From the NCBI RefSeq assembly GCF_014472415.1, contig NZ_JACSZV010000051.1:1-40338 (forward strand): 40,338 nucleotides of DNA, given 5' to 3'. Positions within the stretch are counted from its first letter, which is position 1. The number at the start of each line of letters is the position of its first letter. Below are positions 14,638 through 23,194 of this stretch, one piece after another. The notes under the pieces are model-generated. The model was not told where the DNA came from, searched no databases, and saw only the letters and a list, made by a program, of their open reading frames with translations. Made by a program: the position numbers and the translations under genes. Source of the DNA: Pseudomonas sp. N40(2020). GTDB lineage: Bacteria > Pseudomonadota > Gammaproteobacteria > Pseudomonadales > Pseudomonadaceae.

Positions 14638-15327
14638 ATGCTCCGCCCTACCCTTCGCTTCGCCGGCCTGTGCGCGGGCCTGATGATCTCCGCCAGCGCC
14701 ATGGCGCTGTCGCTCAACGACCTTTCGCAACAAGACGCCACTGGCGGCCTCAAGGACGCCCTGACCCAAGGCGCGCAAATCGCCGTCAAACAACTCGGCG
14801 CGCCTGGCGGTTTCAGCAATAACCCGGAGGTAAAAATCGAACTGCCGGGCAAACTCGGCAAAGCCGCCAGCAAGATGAAAGCCTTCGGCATGGGCGCCCA
14901 GGTCGAAGAACTGGAAACCGCCATGAACAAGGCTGCGGAAAGCGCCGTGACCCAGGCCCAGCCGATCCTAGTCGACGCAGTGAAGAAAATGAGCGTGGCC
15001 GACGCCAAAGGCATCCTCAGCGGCGGCAACGACTCGGCCACCCAATACCTGGACAAATCCAGCCGCGAACAGATCCGCGCCAAGTTCCTGCCGATCGTCA
15101 AGCAAGCCACCGACAAGGTCGGCGTGGCGCAAAAGTACAACGCCTTCGCCGGCCAGGCCGCGACCTTCGGCGTAGTAGACGCGAAGAGCGCCAACGTCGA
15201 AAACTACGTTACCGAGCAAGCGCTCAATGGCCTGTTCGAAATGATCGGCAAACAGGAAGAAACCATCCGCCAGAACCCGGCCGCTGCGGCGACGAGTCTG
15301 GCGAAGAAGGTGTTCGGCACTCTCTAA
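14638..15327 (+). CDS. DUF4197 family exported protein
   Basis: The 229-residue protein has an N-terminal signal peptide (about 1-22, cleavage likely after ASAMA) and then a DUF4197 domain filling the rest. The domain is helical and rich in Ala, Lys and Gln, with ALTQGAQIAVKQLGAPGGF and the end YVTEQALNGLFEMIGKQEETIR. Its function is unknown; it is predicted periplasmic or outer-membrane associated. AAGGAAGCTGCC precedes ATG 14638. It ends tail to tail with the Fic gene: the two stop codons overlap within four bases and share the hairpin at 15335-15368. Confidence 0.88.
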   Translation: MLRPTLRFAGLCAGLMISASAMALSLNDLSQQDATGGLKDALTQGAQIAVKQLGAPGGFSNNPEVKIELPGKLGKAASKMKAFGMGAQVEELETAMNKAAESAVTQAQPILVDAVKKMSVADAKGILSGGNDSATQYLDKSSREQIRAKFLPIVKQATDKVGVAQKYNAFAGQAATFGVVDAKSANVENYVTEQALNGLFEMIGKQEETIRQNPAAAATSLAKKVFGTL

Positions 15328-16718
15328 GCTGATACAAAACGGGAGCGTGATATTTCGCTCCCGTTTTGCATTCCGTCTGCTGGAGGAGCGCGCAAGAAAA
15401 ATACCCACTCACGGCCGATTTTCCGCTTTTCGAAAACCTGCAATTCGACCAGACCGTTGAGCGTCGCAACCGCCGTGGTGTAGGCACAACCAAGGTGTTC
15501 CTTGACGTTGCTCGCCGTAAACTCCTTCGCCACCCCGCTCTTGGCCACCTGATAAACCGCTCGCTGCTTCTGCGTCAGCCGATCAAAAAAATCCGAACTC
15601 ACCAACCAGTGCTCAAAGGCCTCGGAATACGCGACGCTTTTGCGATAGACCTGCGCAAAACCGGCCACCGCTCGAAGAATCACCGAACACTGGTACTCGA
15701 TGAAATACGTCAGATCCATTTCATCGTTTTCGGTATGCAGGTATGAACGCCCATATTTCACTGGAGCGTTGCGCAGCAGCAGACTGATCGCAATGTAGCG
15801 AAACGCAGCGAACTCATTCTTGAACATGAACCAGTAAAACAACGCCCTGGCTACCCGCCCGTTTCCGTCACGAAACGGATGCTCATAGCCCAAGGCAAAA
15901 TGCAGCGTGATCGCCTTGATCAAAGGGTGCAGATAGTTTGCCTGCTGAGGCAAGCCGTTGGGCTGGTTGATCCAATCCGAAAGTCTCTGAAGGCGCGAGA
16001 CCAAACCGAAAGCGGGTGGTGGTCTGTGCACGGTATTGCCCTCGCCGTCCTGAACGACCACTTCATCATTCGTCCTGAAAAGACCGGGGTCGTACTGCTC
16101 GTCATCAATCCCCTCTACGCCCACCTGATGAATGGCGGCAATCAACTCCGGATTCAAAGGCTCGTAGCGCTTTTCCCACGCGAAATTCATCATCCGGTAA
16201 TTACCCATGACCATGCGCTCGTCTGGCGTACGCGGCTGTCGCTGGTGCTTGAGCATGTCCTTTGCAACACGTGTGGTGGTCGCTGCACCCTCCAACTGAC
16301 TACTGGCAATGGCTTCATCTTCGATCAGGTTATTGAGCAAATAACTGAAATGCGCCCGTTCGCCGATCTGACTGGTCATGTATTCCAAAGCGGCCGAGGT
16401 GGTTTGTCGATCCACGACAGAAATCGTTTTCTGCGCCGATGGCGTCAGCAAATACTTGCCCCACTGCACCGGCTCACCCAACGGCAACAAATTGATGTAC
16501 TGCGCAACGCGCGCCTTCTTGACCAAAGCCCAGCACAAATTGGCATCCAGCCCGCTGGCCCAACGGAAGCGCAAGGCCTCGAAAGGCAGATAACGCCCCT
16601 GATCATCGAGCGGCTTCAGCAGCGCCAGATAATGCGCCAGACGCTGCTTGTGCGGCGAACGCACCAACAAGTCAAACACCGGATCGGATCTACCCTTCAA
16701 CACTGGCGGCTTTTTCAT
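15324..16718 (-). CDS. Fic-domain protein, class II, probable AMPylase with winged helix
   Basis: Fic proteins transfer AMP (or related groups) from nucleotides to target hydroxyls. This 464-residue protein has the catalytic loop HPFRDGNGR (280-288), with all core residues intact. It also carries its own inhibitory motif SSQLEG (139-144, [ST]xxxE[GN]) N-terminal to the Fic core, which defines class II, self-inhibited enzymes. The order is an N-terminal extension (1-115), Fic_N-like helices (about 120-200), the Fic fold (200-350), and a C-terminal winged helix (about 380-440, SNVKEHLGCAYTTAVATLNGL). ATG 16718 is preferred over a TTG at 16784, though its ribosome binding site is poor. No antitoxin gene is adjacent, as expected for class II. 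The last codons pass through the terminator hairpin at 15335-15368. Confidence 0.88.
   Translation of the reverse strand: MKKPPVLKGRSDPVFDLLVRSPHKQRLAHYLALLKPLDDQGRYLPFEALRFRWASGLDANLCWALVKKARVAQYINLLPLGEPVQWGKYLLTPSAQKTISVVDRQTTSAALEYMTSQIGERAHFSYLLNNLIEDEAIASSQLEGAATTTRVAKDMLKHQRQPRTPDERMVMGNYRMMNFAWEKRYEPLNPELIAAIHQVGVEGIDDEQYDPGLFRTNDEVVVQDGEGNTVHRPPPAFGLVSRLQRLSDWINQPNGLPQQANYLHPLIKAITLHFALGYEHPFRDGNGRVARALFYWFMFKNEFAAFRYIAISLLLRNAPVKYGRSYLHTENDEMDLTYFIEYQCSVILRAVAGFAQVYRKSVAYSEAFEHWLVSSDFFDRLTQKQRAVYQVAKSGVAKEFTASNVKEHLGCAYTTAVATLNGLVELQVFEKRKIGREWVFFLRAPPADGMQNGSEISRSRFVSA
15335..15368. terminator. Strong bidirectional terminator hairpin, partly inside the Fic reading frame
   Basis: CAAAACGGGAGCG pairs perfectly with CGCTCCCGTTTTG across an eight-base loop, giving T-runs on both strands. 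It lies seven bases after the DUF4197 stop. In the opposite direction it precedes the Fic stop codon at 15324. Confidence 0.85.
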
Positions 16719-16873
16719 CAGGCGGACTCGAAGACTCAGGAAAAACACAGGCTCGAGTACAGCACTCAGGCCACTTCGACTCAATATCGGAGCTTTCTGA
16801 AAAAGATGTAGGAACCCGCGCGGCTATGCCGACAGAGACAGTCAGTCAAAGATCGGTGGGCTGTCAGGCCGCC

Positions 16874-16900
16874 ATCGCTGGCAAGCCAGCTCCCACAGGG
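16874..16900. repeat. Single REP copy between the Fic gene and the RND operon
   Basis: ATCGCTGGCAAGCCAGCTCC and the following bases match the arms of the doublets at 4916-5010 and 22212-22303. No inverted partner was found nearby, so this is a singlet or half of a decayed doublet. Confidence 0.8.
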
Positions 16901-16965
16901 ACTGAGCACACCAAACTGGCCGAGTGTCAGCTCGCCGAAAGCTCTTGATCTTGCCGTACTGGCCC

Positions 16966-17190
16966 CTTCGGCAGGCTGAGTGGAGGGATTCATCCGGGGG
17001 AAGGCGTGCAGCGCCGTTTGGCGAAGCCAAACACATCGAGAGGAGGTGCAGCGCAGCAAACCGGAGGCGATGCCTCCGGATGAAACCCGTAACGAAGGAA
17101 CCCCGAGCCCCAGCGAGGGGCCGAACGCCGGGGCCAAGCGTTTTGGTTACTTTTGGGCGTCTGCAAAAGTGACTCGCTGTAAGAGCGAAA
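16966..17190. repeat. Highly structured multi-hairpin element, likely an interspersed Pseudomonas repeat
   Basis: Seen directly: GTTTGGC-GAA-GCCAAAC (17016-17032); CCGGAGGC/GCCTCCGG with a three-base loop (17061-17079); a long-range pair TTCATCCGG (16989-16997) with CCGGATGAA (17076-17084), competing with the 3' part of the previous stem; GCCCC-AGCGA-GGGGC (17107-17121) closed by CCCCG (17101-17105) with CGGGG (17129-17133). The tail contains TTTTGGTTACTTTTGGGCGT. I recognise this tail from many P. fluorescens-group intergenic regions, but cannot verify copy number. The boundaries are approximate. Short frames across it are not convincing genes. Confidence 0.6.
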
Positions 17191-17268
17191 CCGCCAGCAG
17201 CATCACCCGAAGCAACAGATATTCACCCAAAACCCAAAGAGCATGGTCGGCCCAAAGGCCGCCAAGGC

Positions 17269-20200
17269 TCAAGCCTCCCGACGCACCCGGAACCAAGCCG
17301 CATACAACGCCGGCAAAAACAAAAGCGTCAACGCCGTAGCCACAATCAACCCCCCCATTATCGCCACCGCCATCGGCCCAAAAAACACACTGCGCGACAA
17401 AGGAATCATCGCCAAAACCGCCGCCAAAGCCGTCAACACAATCGGCCGAAAGCGCCGCACCGTCGCCTCGATAATCGCCTGCCAAGGCCTGAGCCCAGAG
17501 GCAATATCCTGCTCAATCTGATCCACCAGAATCACCGAATTACGCATGATCATCCCGGACAGCGCGATCGTCCCCAACATCGCCACAAACCCGAACGGCT
17601 GCCGGAACACCATCAAAAACAGCACCACCCCGATCAACCCCAACGGCGCCGTCAAAAACACCATCGCCGTCCGCGAAAAACTGCGCAACTGCACCATCAG
17701 CAACGTCAGCACCACAACAATGAACATCGGCACCCCGGCATTCACCGACTTCTGCCCACGCTCCGAATCCTCCACCGTCCCACCAACATCCAGCAGATAC
17801 CCGTCCGGCAATTCAGCGCGAATCGAATCCAGCGTCGGCATGATCTGCTTGACCAGCGTCGCCGGCTGCTCCTTGCCATAAATGTCGGCACGCACCGTCA
17901 CGTTCGGCAGCCGATTACGATGCCAGATGACGCCTTCCTCAAAGCCATATTCCAACGTGGCGACCTGCGACAGCGCCACACTGCGACCGTTATCCGTCGG
18001 CACCGCCAGACTCGGCAACAAAGACAATTCAGTACGTTCATGCACCGTGCCGCGAAGCAGGATCTCGATCAACTCGTTATCTTCGCGATACTGACTGACA
18101 CTCGACCCGGTCAACGAACTCTGCAGGAATTTCGCCAGATTGGCAGTGCTCACCCCCAGTGCCCGGGCGCGATCCTGATCGATGTTCAGGTACACGACCT
18201 TGCTCGGCTCTTCCCAGTCCAGATGCACATTGACCACATGCGGATTCTCGCGAACCTTGGCCGCGACCTTGCGCGCCAGAGCGCGGACTTCTTCAATGTG
18301 CTCACCGGTAACGCGGAACTGCACCGGATAGCCAACCGGCGGGCCGTTTTCCAAACGCGTCACCCGCGAACGCAGCGCCGGGAACTGCTCGTTCAGCGTG
18401 GAGATCAACCAGGTGCGCAGCGTTTCACGCTCCTCGATGTTCTTCGCCAACACCACAAACTGGGCAAAGCTCGCCGCTGGCAACTGCTGATCCAGCGGCA
18501 GGTAGAAACGCGGCGAACCGGTGCCTACATACGCCACGTAGTTGTCGATACCCGCATGATCCTTGAGCATCGCTTCCAGGCGTTTGACCTCACCGGTGGT
18601 GTTCGCCAGCGAAGCGCCTTCAGCCAGTTTCAGATCGACCATCAGTTCCAGCCGATTGGAGGCCGGGAAAAACTGCTGTGGCACGAAGCGGAACAGCATC
18701 ACCGACGCGATAAACAGCCCCACGGTCAGCACGATTACGGTTTTGCGGTGAACCACACACCACTCCACCAAACGCCGTACCCGCTGATAGAACGGGGTGG
18801 CATACGGGTCCGGCTGACCATCACCCGTGCCGTGTTTGGCCGCGTGAATTTTCGCCAGATCCGGCAGCAGTTTTTCCCCCAGATAGGGCACGAACATCAC
18901 CGCCGCCACCCAGGAAGCGAGCAGCGCGATGGTCACCACCTGAAAGATCGAACGGGTGTATTCGCCCGTGCCGGATTGCGCCGTGGCAATCGGCAGGAAA
19001 CCGGCGGCAGTGATCAGCGTACCGGTGAGCATCGGGAACGCGGTACTGGTCCAGGCGTAGCTCGCGGCCTTGATGCGGTCGAAGCCCTGCTCCATTTTGA
19101 TCGCCATCATTTCCACGGCGATGATCGCGTCGTCCACCAGCAAGCCCAACGCAAGCACCAGCGCGCCGAGGGAAATTTTGTGCAGACCGATACCGAAGTA
19201 ATACATGCAGGCGAAGGTCATCGCCAGCACCAGAGGAATGCTCAGCGCCACCACCATGCCGGTGCGCACGCCGAGAGAAAAGAAGCTCACCAGCAACACA
19301 ATCGCCAGCGCTTCGACCAATACCTGGACGAACTCGCCCACGCCGGTTTTCACCGCTGCCGGTTGGTCAGAAACCTTGCGTAACTGCATGCCGGCCGGGA
19401 GGTTTTTCTGGAGGCGCGAGAATTCGCCTTCCAATGCCTTGCCGAGCACGAGAATGTCGCCGCCGTCCTTCATGGCGACTGCCAGACCAATCGCGTCTTC
19501 AGCCATGAAGCGCATGCGCGGCGCCGGCGGATCGTTGAAACCGCGCCGCACATCGGCGACATCGGAGATGCGGAACGTACGATCGCCGACCCGGATCGGG
19601 AAGTTCTTTATCTCATCGACCGTCTGAAAATTCCCCGAGACCCGTAACTGCAAACGCTCACTGCCAGTCTCAAAGAACCCTGCTGTAGACACCGCATTCT
19701 GTTCTTCCAGCGCCTGCTGCACTGCCGCCAGCGGCAAGCCGAGGGTGGCGAGTTTAACGTTGGACAGCTCGACCCAGATCTTCTCGTCCTGCAACCCGAG
19801 CAGATCGACCTTGCCGACATCCTTGACCCGTTGCAGCTGGATCTGGATGCGGTCGGCATAATCCTTGAGCACGGCGTAGTCAAAACCGTCGCCGGTCAGC
19901 GCGTAGATATTGCCGAAAGTAGTGCCGAATTCATCGTTGAAAAACGGCCCCTGAATCCCCGGCGGCAGGGTCTGGCGGATGTCGCTGACCTTCTTGCGCA
20001 CCTGATACCAGAGATCGGGGATCTGGTTGGAGTGCATCGAATCGCGGGCGATAAACGTGACCTGGGATTCGCCGGGACGAGAGAACGAAACGATGCGTTC
20101 GTACTCGCCGGTTTCCATGAGTTTCTTTTCGATACGCTCGGTGACCTGACGCGAAACTTCCTCCGCCGTCGCGCCCGGCCAGCGGGTCTGGATCACCATG

Positions 20201-20337
20201 GCCTTGAAGGTGAACGGCGGGTCTTCGCTTTGGCCAAGTTTGGTGTAGGACAGCGCACCGACAATGGCCAGTAAAAGCATCAGGAACAATACGATCTGGC
20301 GATTACGCAGCGCCCATTCGGAAAGGTTGAAGCGCAT
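17269..20337 (-). CDS. mexK: RND-family efflux transporter, MexK-like inner-membrane pump
   Basis: This 1022-residue resistance-nodulation-division transporter would export drugs or biocides using the proton gradient. It has the family plan of twelve membrane helices and two large periplasmic loops: helix 1 at about 13-32, loop 1 to about 335, helices 2-6, then the second half. The proton-relay acids are in LGLLVDDAIIAVEMM (Asp402, Asp403) of helix 4. The MexJ-like adaptor gene ends six bases upstream and the TetR gene is divergent, the mexL-mexJ-mexK order of P. aeruginosa, where MexJK exports triclosan and erythromycin with an unlinked outer-membrane channel. No channel gene is adjacent here either. 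The name rests on size, order and place between plsB and rsmJ; substrates are unproven. Confidence 0.8.
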   Translation of the reverse strand: MRFNLSEWALRNRQIVLFLMLLLAIVGALSYTKLGQSEDPPFTFKAMVIQTRWPGATAEEVSRQVTERIEKKLMETGEYERIVSFSRPGESQVTFIARDSMHSNQIPDLWYQVRKKVSDIRQTLPPGIQGPFFNDEFGTTFGNIYALTGDGFDYAVLKDYADRIQIQLQRVKDVGKVDLLGLQDEKIWVELSNVKLATLGLPLAAVQQALEEQNAVSTAGFFETGSERLQLRVSGNFQTVDEIKNFPIRVGDRTFRISDVADVRRGFNDPPAPRMRFMAEDAIGLAVAMKDGGDILVLGKALEGEFSRLQKNLPAGMQLRKVSDQPAAVKTGVGEFVQVLVEALAIVLLVSFFSLGVRTGMVVALSIPLVLAMTFACMYYFGIGLHKISLGALVLALGLLVDDAIIAVEMMAIKMEQGFDRIKAASYAWTSTAFPMLTGTLITAAGFLPIATAQSGTGEYTRSIFQVVTIALLASWVAAVMFVPYLGEKLLPDLAKIHAAKHGTGDGQPDPYATPFYQRVRRLVEWCVVHRKTVIVLTVGLFIASVMLFRFVPQQFFPASNRLELMVDLKLAEGASLANTTGEVKRLEAMLKDHAGIDNYVAYVGTGSPRFYLPLDQQLPAASFAQFVVLAKNIEERETLRTWLISTLNEQFPALRSRVTRLENGPPVGYPVQFRVTGEHIEEVRALARKVAAKVRENPHVVNVHLDWEEPSKVVYLNIDQDRARALGVSTANLAKFLQSSLTGSSVSQYREDNELIEILLRGTVHERTELSLLPSLAVPTDNGRSVALSQVATLEYGFEEGVIWHRNRLPNVTVRADIYGKEQPATLVKQIMPTLDSIRAELPDGYLLDVGGTVEDSERGQKSVNAGVPMFIVVVLTLLMVQLRSFSRTAMVFLTAPLGLIGVVLFLMVFRQPFGFVAMLGTIALSGMIMRNSVILVDQIEQDIASGLRPWQAIIEATVRRFRPIVLTALAAVLAMIPLSRSVFFGPMAVAIMGGLIVATALTLLFLPALYAAWFRVRREA

Positions 20338-20343
20338 CGGGAC

Positions 20344-21456
20344 TTACTCCTTGTCCGCCAGATTGACGACACGGTTGGAGCGATCCACCGGACGCACCTG
20401 CTGACCTTCAAGCAGCACATGCACGCCAGCGGCGACGACCCAATCACTGGCGTTCAAGCCTTCGAGCACCGGCACGGTTTTCTCGCCAAACGGGCCGACG
20501 CGCACGGGGGTCTTTTTCAGAGTGTTGTTGGCGTTGACGACCCAGACGTAAGTAGCGCCATTTTCCGCGGTCAGCGCCGAAAGCGGCACCGACAGCGACA
20601 CGACATCGGCGGACTGCACGAACACCCGGGCGCTCTGGCCGAGCTCGGCCGGGACTTTGCCGCTGGTGAAGGAAATCCTTGCAGCGAAGGTACGGGATTT
20701 CGGATCGGCCGCCGGCGACAGCTCGCGAATCTGTCCGGCGAAGCGCTGGTTCTGCTGAGTCCAGAGTTCGACGGTCACCGGCTGACCCACCTTGAAGCGG
20801 CCGAAGCTCTGCTCCGGCAGGCTGATCAGCACTTCGCGTTCGCCATCAGTGGCGAGGGTGAACACGGTTTGTCCGGCGGCCACCACTTGCCCGACTTCCA
20901 CCGAACGCTTGGCTACCACACCGTCCTGGGGCGCACGCAACACGGCGTAACTGGCCTGGTTGGTCGAGACGTTGAATTCGGCTTTGATCTGCTTGAGGCG
21001 TGCTTCGCCGGAGCGAAAGAGGTTTTCGGCATTGTCATAGGCCGAGCGACTGACCATCTGCCGATCCATCAGTGTCTTGTAGCGGTCGCGCTCGGCACGC
21101 ACCAGATTGAGATTGGCTTCGGCAGCGGCGACTTGCGCGCGAGTGGCTTCCAGTTGCAGGCGCACGTCTTGCGGATCGAGTTCGGCGAGTGGCTGATCAG
21201 CCTTCACCCGCTGGCCTTCATCGACCAGTCGTCGGCTGACTTTGCCGCCGATGCGGAAAGCCAGATCAGGCTCATAACGCGCGCGAACTTCACCCGGATA
21301 ACTTTCCATTGCCTGTGCCGAAGGCTCTGGCTGCACCACCATGGCCGGTCGTACGGTGACTTGCACCGCCGTTTCCTGGCCACACGCAGACAATAAAAAA
21401 GCCAGAGTGACTGGCAATGCAAATGGCCACGTGAGGTGCAGTGCATGGCGGAACAT
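20344..21456 (-). CDS. mexJ: RND periplasmic adaptor (membrane fusion) lipoprotein, MexJ-like
   Basis: The adaptor links the inner-membrane pump to an outer-membrane channel. From ATG 21456 the 370-residue protein starts with a lipoprotein signal ending LAFLLSAC (Cys25). It continues with a first beta-barrel/lipoyl half (RYEPDLAFRIGGKVSRRLVDEGQRV), the alpha-helical hairpin (about 100-165, LEATRAQVAAAEANLNLVRA), the second lipoyl half (APQDGVVAKRSVEVGQVV), and barrel and membrane-proximal domains. The lipobox fixes the start; a longer frame reaches 21606 but would overrun the regulator. AAAGG precedes it. The mexK-like gene follows after six bases, sharing the message. Confidence 0.82.
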   Translation of the reverse strand: MFRHALHLTWPFALPVTLAFLLSACGQETAVQVTVRPAMVVQPEPSAQAMESYPGEVRARYEPDLAFRIGGKVSRRLVDEGQRVKADQPLAELDPQDVRLQLEATRAQVAAAEANLNLVRAERDRYKTLMDRQMVSRSAYDNAENLFRSGEARLKQIKAEFNVSTNQASYAVLRAPQDGVVAKRSVEVGQVVAAGQTVFTLATDGEREVLISLPEQSFGRFKVGQPVTVELWTQQNQRFAGQIRELSPAADPKSRTFAARISFTSGKVPAELGQSARVFVQSADVVSLSVPLSALTAENGATYVWVVNANNTLKKTPVRVGPFGEKTVPVLEGLNASDWVVAAGVHVLLEGQQVRPVDRSNRVVNLADKE

Positions 21457-21490
21457 GATGACGGACCTTTCGCTAATGGTGCTTGGAATA

Positions 21491-21538
21491 ATTATACTGG
21501 CCGGTATGTTATTAATAGCAAACTCACCAGTCCAGTAA
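21491..21538. promoter_or_regulatory. Divergent mexJ/tetR control region: TATAAT box and two related operator-like sites
   Basis: On the minus strand a perfect TATAAT (21496-21491) sits 35 bases before the mexJ-like start. An imperfect palindrome ATACTGGCCGGTAT (21494-21507) overlaps it. A related sequence, TACTGGACTGGT on the minus strand, lies at 21526-21537. Both share the pattern TACTGGxCxGGT. A -35-like TTGCTA lies 19 bases upstream of the TATAAT. Repression of the pump by the divergent TetR protein through these sites is inferred. Confidence 0.5.
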
Positions 21539-21550
21539 TAAAAGCGAAGA

Positions 21551-22186
21551 ATGTCGAACAATCTTTCAGCTCCAAACGGCCCGGGCCGCCCCAAGGATCT
21601 GGCCAAGCGCCAAGCGATCCTCGACGCGGCGAAAATTCTGTTTCTGAGTCATGGTTATGCCAACACCAGCATGGACGCGGTGGCCGCTGAGGCTGGCGTG
21701 TCAAAGCTGACGGTCTACAGCCATTTCAACGACAAGGAGACACTGTTCTCCGCCGCCGTGGTGGCCAAATGCGAGGAACAATTACCGCCGCTGTTCTTCG
21801 AGTTGCCCGAAGGGATTGCCGTGGAAAATGTGTTGCTGAACATTGCCCGGGGCTTTCATCACCTGATCAACAGCGATGAATCGGTGAATCTGCACCGCCT
21901 GATCATGGCGCTGGGCAGCCAGGACCCGAAGCTGTCGCTGATCTTCTTCGAGGCAGGTCCGCAGCGCATGGTTCAGGGGATGGAGCGGCTGCTGACGCGC
22001 ATCCACGAGACCGGGGTGCTGAGCATCGACCAACCACGCAATGCGGCCGAGCACTTCTTCTGCCTGATCAAGGGGGCGGGGAATTTTCGCTTGTTGTATG
22101 GCTGTGGCGAGCCGCTGACTGAAGAAGCGGCGCAGAGCCATGTGCAGGAAGTGGTGGGGTTGTTTATGCGGGCGTATCGACCCTAG
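21551..22186 (+). CDS. mexL: TetR-family repressor, probable MexL-like regulator of the divergent pump
   Basis: The 211-residue protein has a TetR N-terminal DNA-binding domain (about 15-65): AILDAAKILFLSHGYANTSM followed by the recognition segment AGVSKLTVYSHFNDKETLF. The C-terminal ligand and dimer domain fits the AcrR/TetR_C type common in RND regulators. It is transcribed away from mexJ-mexK with a 94-base shared control region, so it most likely represses that operon and itself. Its length equals that of P. aeruginosa MexL (about 212). The ribosome binding site before ATG 21551 is weak (AGCGAAG), consistent with low expression. The name depends on synteny. Confidence 0.75.
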   Translation: MSNNLSAPNGPGRPKDLAKRQAILDAAKILFLSHGYANTSMDAVAAEAGVSKLTVYSHFNDKETLFSAAVVAKCEEQLPPLFFELPEGIAVENVLLNIARGFHHLINSDESVNLHRLIMALGSQDPKLSLIFFEAGPQRMVQGMERLLTRIHETGVLSIDQPRNAAEHFFCLIKGAGNFRLLYGCGEPLTEEAAQSHVQEVVGLFMRAYRP

Positions 22187-22211
22187 TTTCTGTGGTGCTT
22201 CTAGTGACGCC

Positions 22212-22303
22212 ATCGCTGGCAAGCCAGCTCCCACAGGGATTTTGGTGTAATCACGAGTCGTGCGCACACCACTAGAACCTGTGGGAGCTGGCTTGCCAGC
22301 GAT
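22212..22303. repeat. REP doublet between the TetR gene and rsmJ
   Basis: The 26 bases at 22212-22237 (ATCGCTGGCAAGCCAGCTCC...) are the exact reverse complement of 22278-22303, with 40 bases between. This is the same family and spacing as the doublet at 4916-5010, again between convergent genes. Confidence 0.9.
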
Positions 22304-22318
22304 TGAGGCAACTCAGTC

Positions 22319-23101
22319 TTACGGCTTGAGCGCTTTCTTCGGGTAAATATCGTATCGGCTGGACTTGCCATCCAGCGCATGACTCGGCTTCGGCCCCTCA
22401 ATGCACGGCGCCTTGCGCGGCCGCTTGACCACCACACGGTGTGTCGCCAGCGCCAACGCCGCTTCAAGCAAGGCCGGCGCATCCGGATCATCGCCCACCA
22501 GCGGCCGAAACAGGCGCATTTCCTTCTTCACCAACGCGGTTTTCTCACGATGGGGAAACATCGGGTCGAGGTAGATCACCTGCGGCGGCTCACCTTCCCA
22601 GTTACGCATGACTTCGATGGAGTTGCCTTTGAGCAATTTCATCCGCGCCACGATCGGCGCCACGTCGAAATCTTCCCCCGCCCGCGCCAGACCATCCTCC
22701 AACAATGCGCCGATCAGTGGCTGACGCTCGATCAGGCTCATCTCGCAGCCCAGACTCGCCAGCACGAATGCATCCTTGCCCAACCCCGCCGTGGCATCCA
22801 GCACTCGCGGGCGCACGCCTTGAGCGATGCCGACAGCCTTGGCGATCATCTGCCCGCTGCCACCGCCGTATAAACGACGATGCGCCGCGCCACCCTCGAC
22901 GAAGTCCACCCGCACCGGCCCCGGAGCGTCTGGCCCTAGCTGTTGCAGCTGCAAACCCTGCTCGCCGACCTGCAAGGCGAACTCGCCGTCGGCCACCTGC
23001 AGTGGCAGGCCCAGGCGTTCGGCCCACTGCTCGGCTTGCGCTTCAAACGTCGGGCCGAGGGCCTGGACATGGATGCGGCAGGCCGCGGGTTGCTCAATCA
23101 T
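22319..23101 (-). CDS. rsmJ: 16S rRNA (guanine1516-N2)-methyltransferase
   Basis: RsmJ (YhiQ) methylates N2 of G1516 in 16S rRNA. The 260-residue protein has the SAM-binding motif RVLDATAGLGKDAFVLASLG (about 99-118), the acidic strand end LIERQP, and the catalytic-type DPMFPHREK segment (NPPY-like motif of the family). It also has the conserved RRLYGGGSGQMIAKAVG stretch preceding the methyltransferase core. ATG 23101 gives the usual start MIEQPAACRI; a frame extending to 23185 encodes non-homologous leader. The divergent gene at 23195 starts 93 bases away, so the interval must hold both promoters. Confidence 0.92.
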   Translation of the reverse strand: MIEQPAACRIHVQALGPTFEAQAEQWAERLGLPLQVADGEFALQVGEQGLQLQQLGPDAPGPVRVDFVEGGAAHRRLYGGGSGQMIAKAVGIAQGVRPRVLDATAGLGKDAFVLASLGCEMSLIERQPLIGALLEDGLARAGEDFDVAPIVARMKLLKGNSIEVMRNWEGEPPQVIYLDPMFPHREKTALVKKEMRLFRPLVGDDPDAPALLEAALALATHRVVVKRPRKAPCIEGPKPSHALDGKSSRYDIYPKKALKP

Positions 23102-23194
23102 GAAAACACGCTCAAAAAAGTTAAGGATCGGCAAAAAGTGGCCGATAAACCAATCAACGCGCATTTTGCCAGAGCTGAGCGGCAACCGAAAAAA

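Noticed and set aside
17920..19383. A 487-codon frame antisense to mexK
   Set aside because: Same reason; its composition (His, Gln, Arg) mirrors the sense gene.
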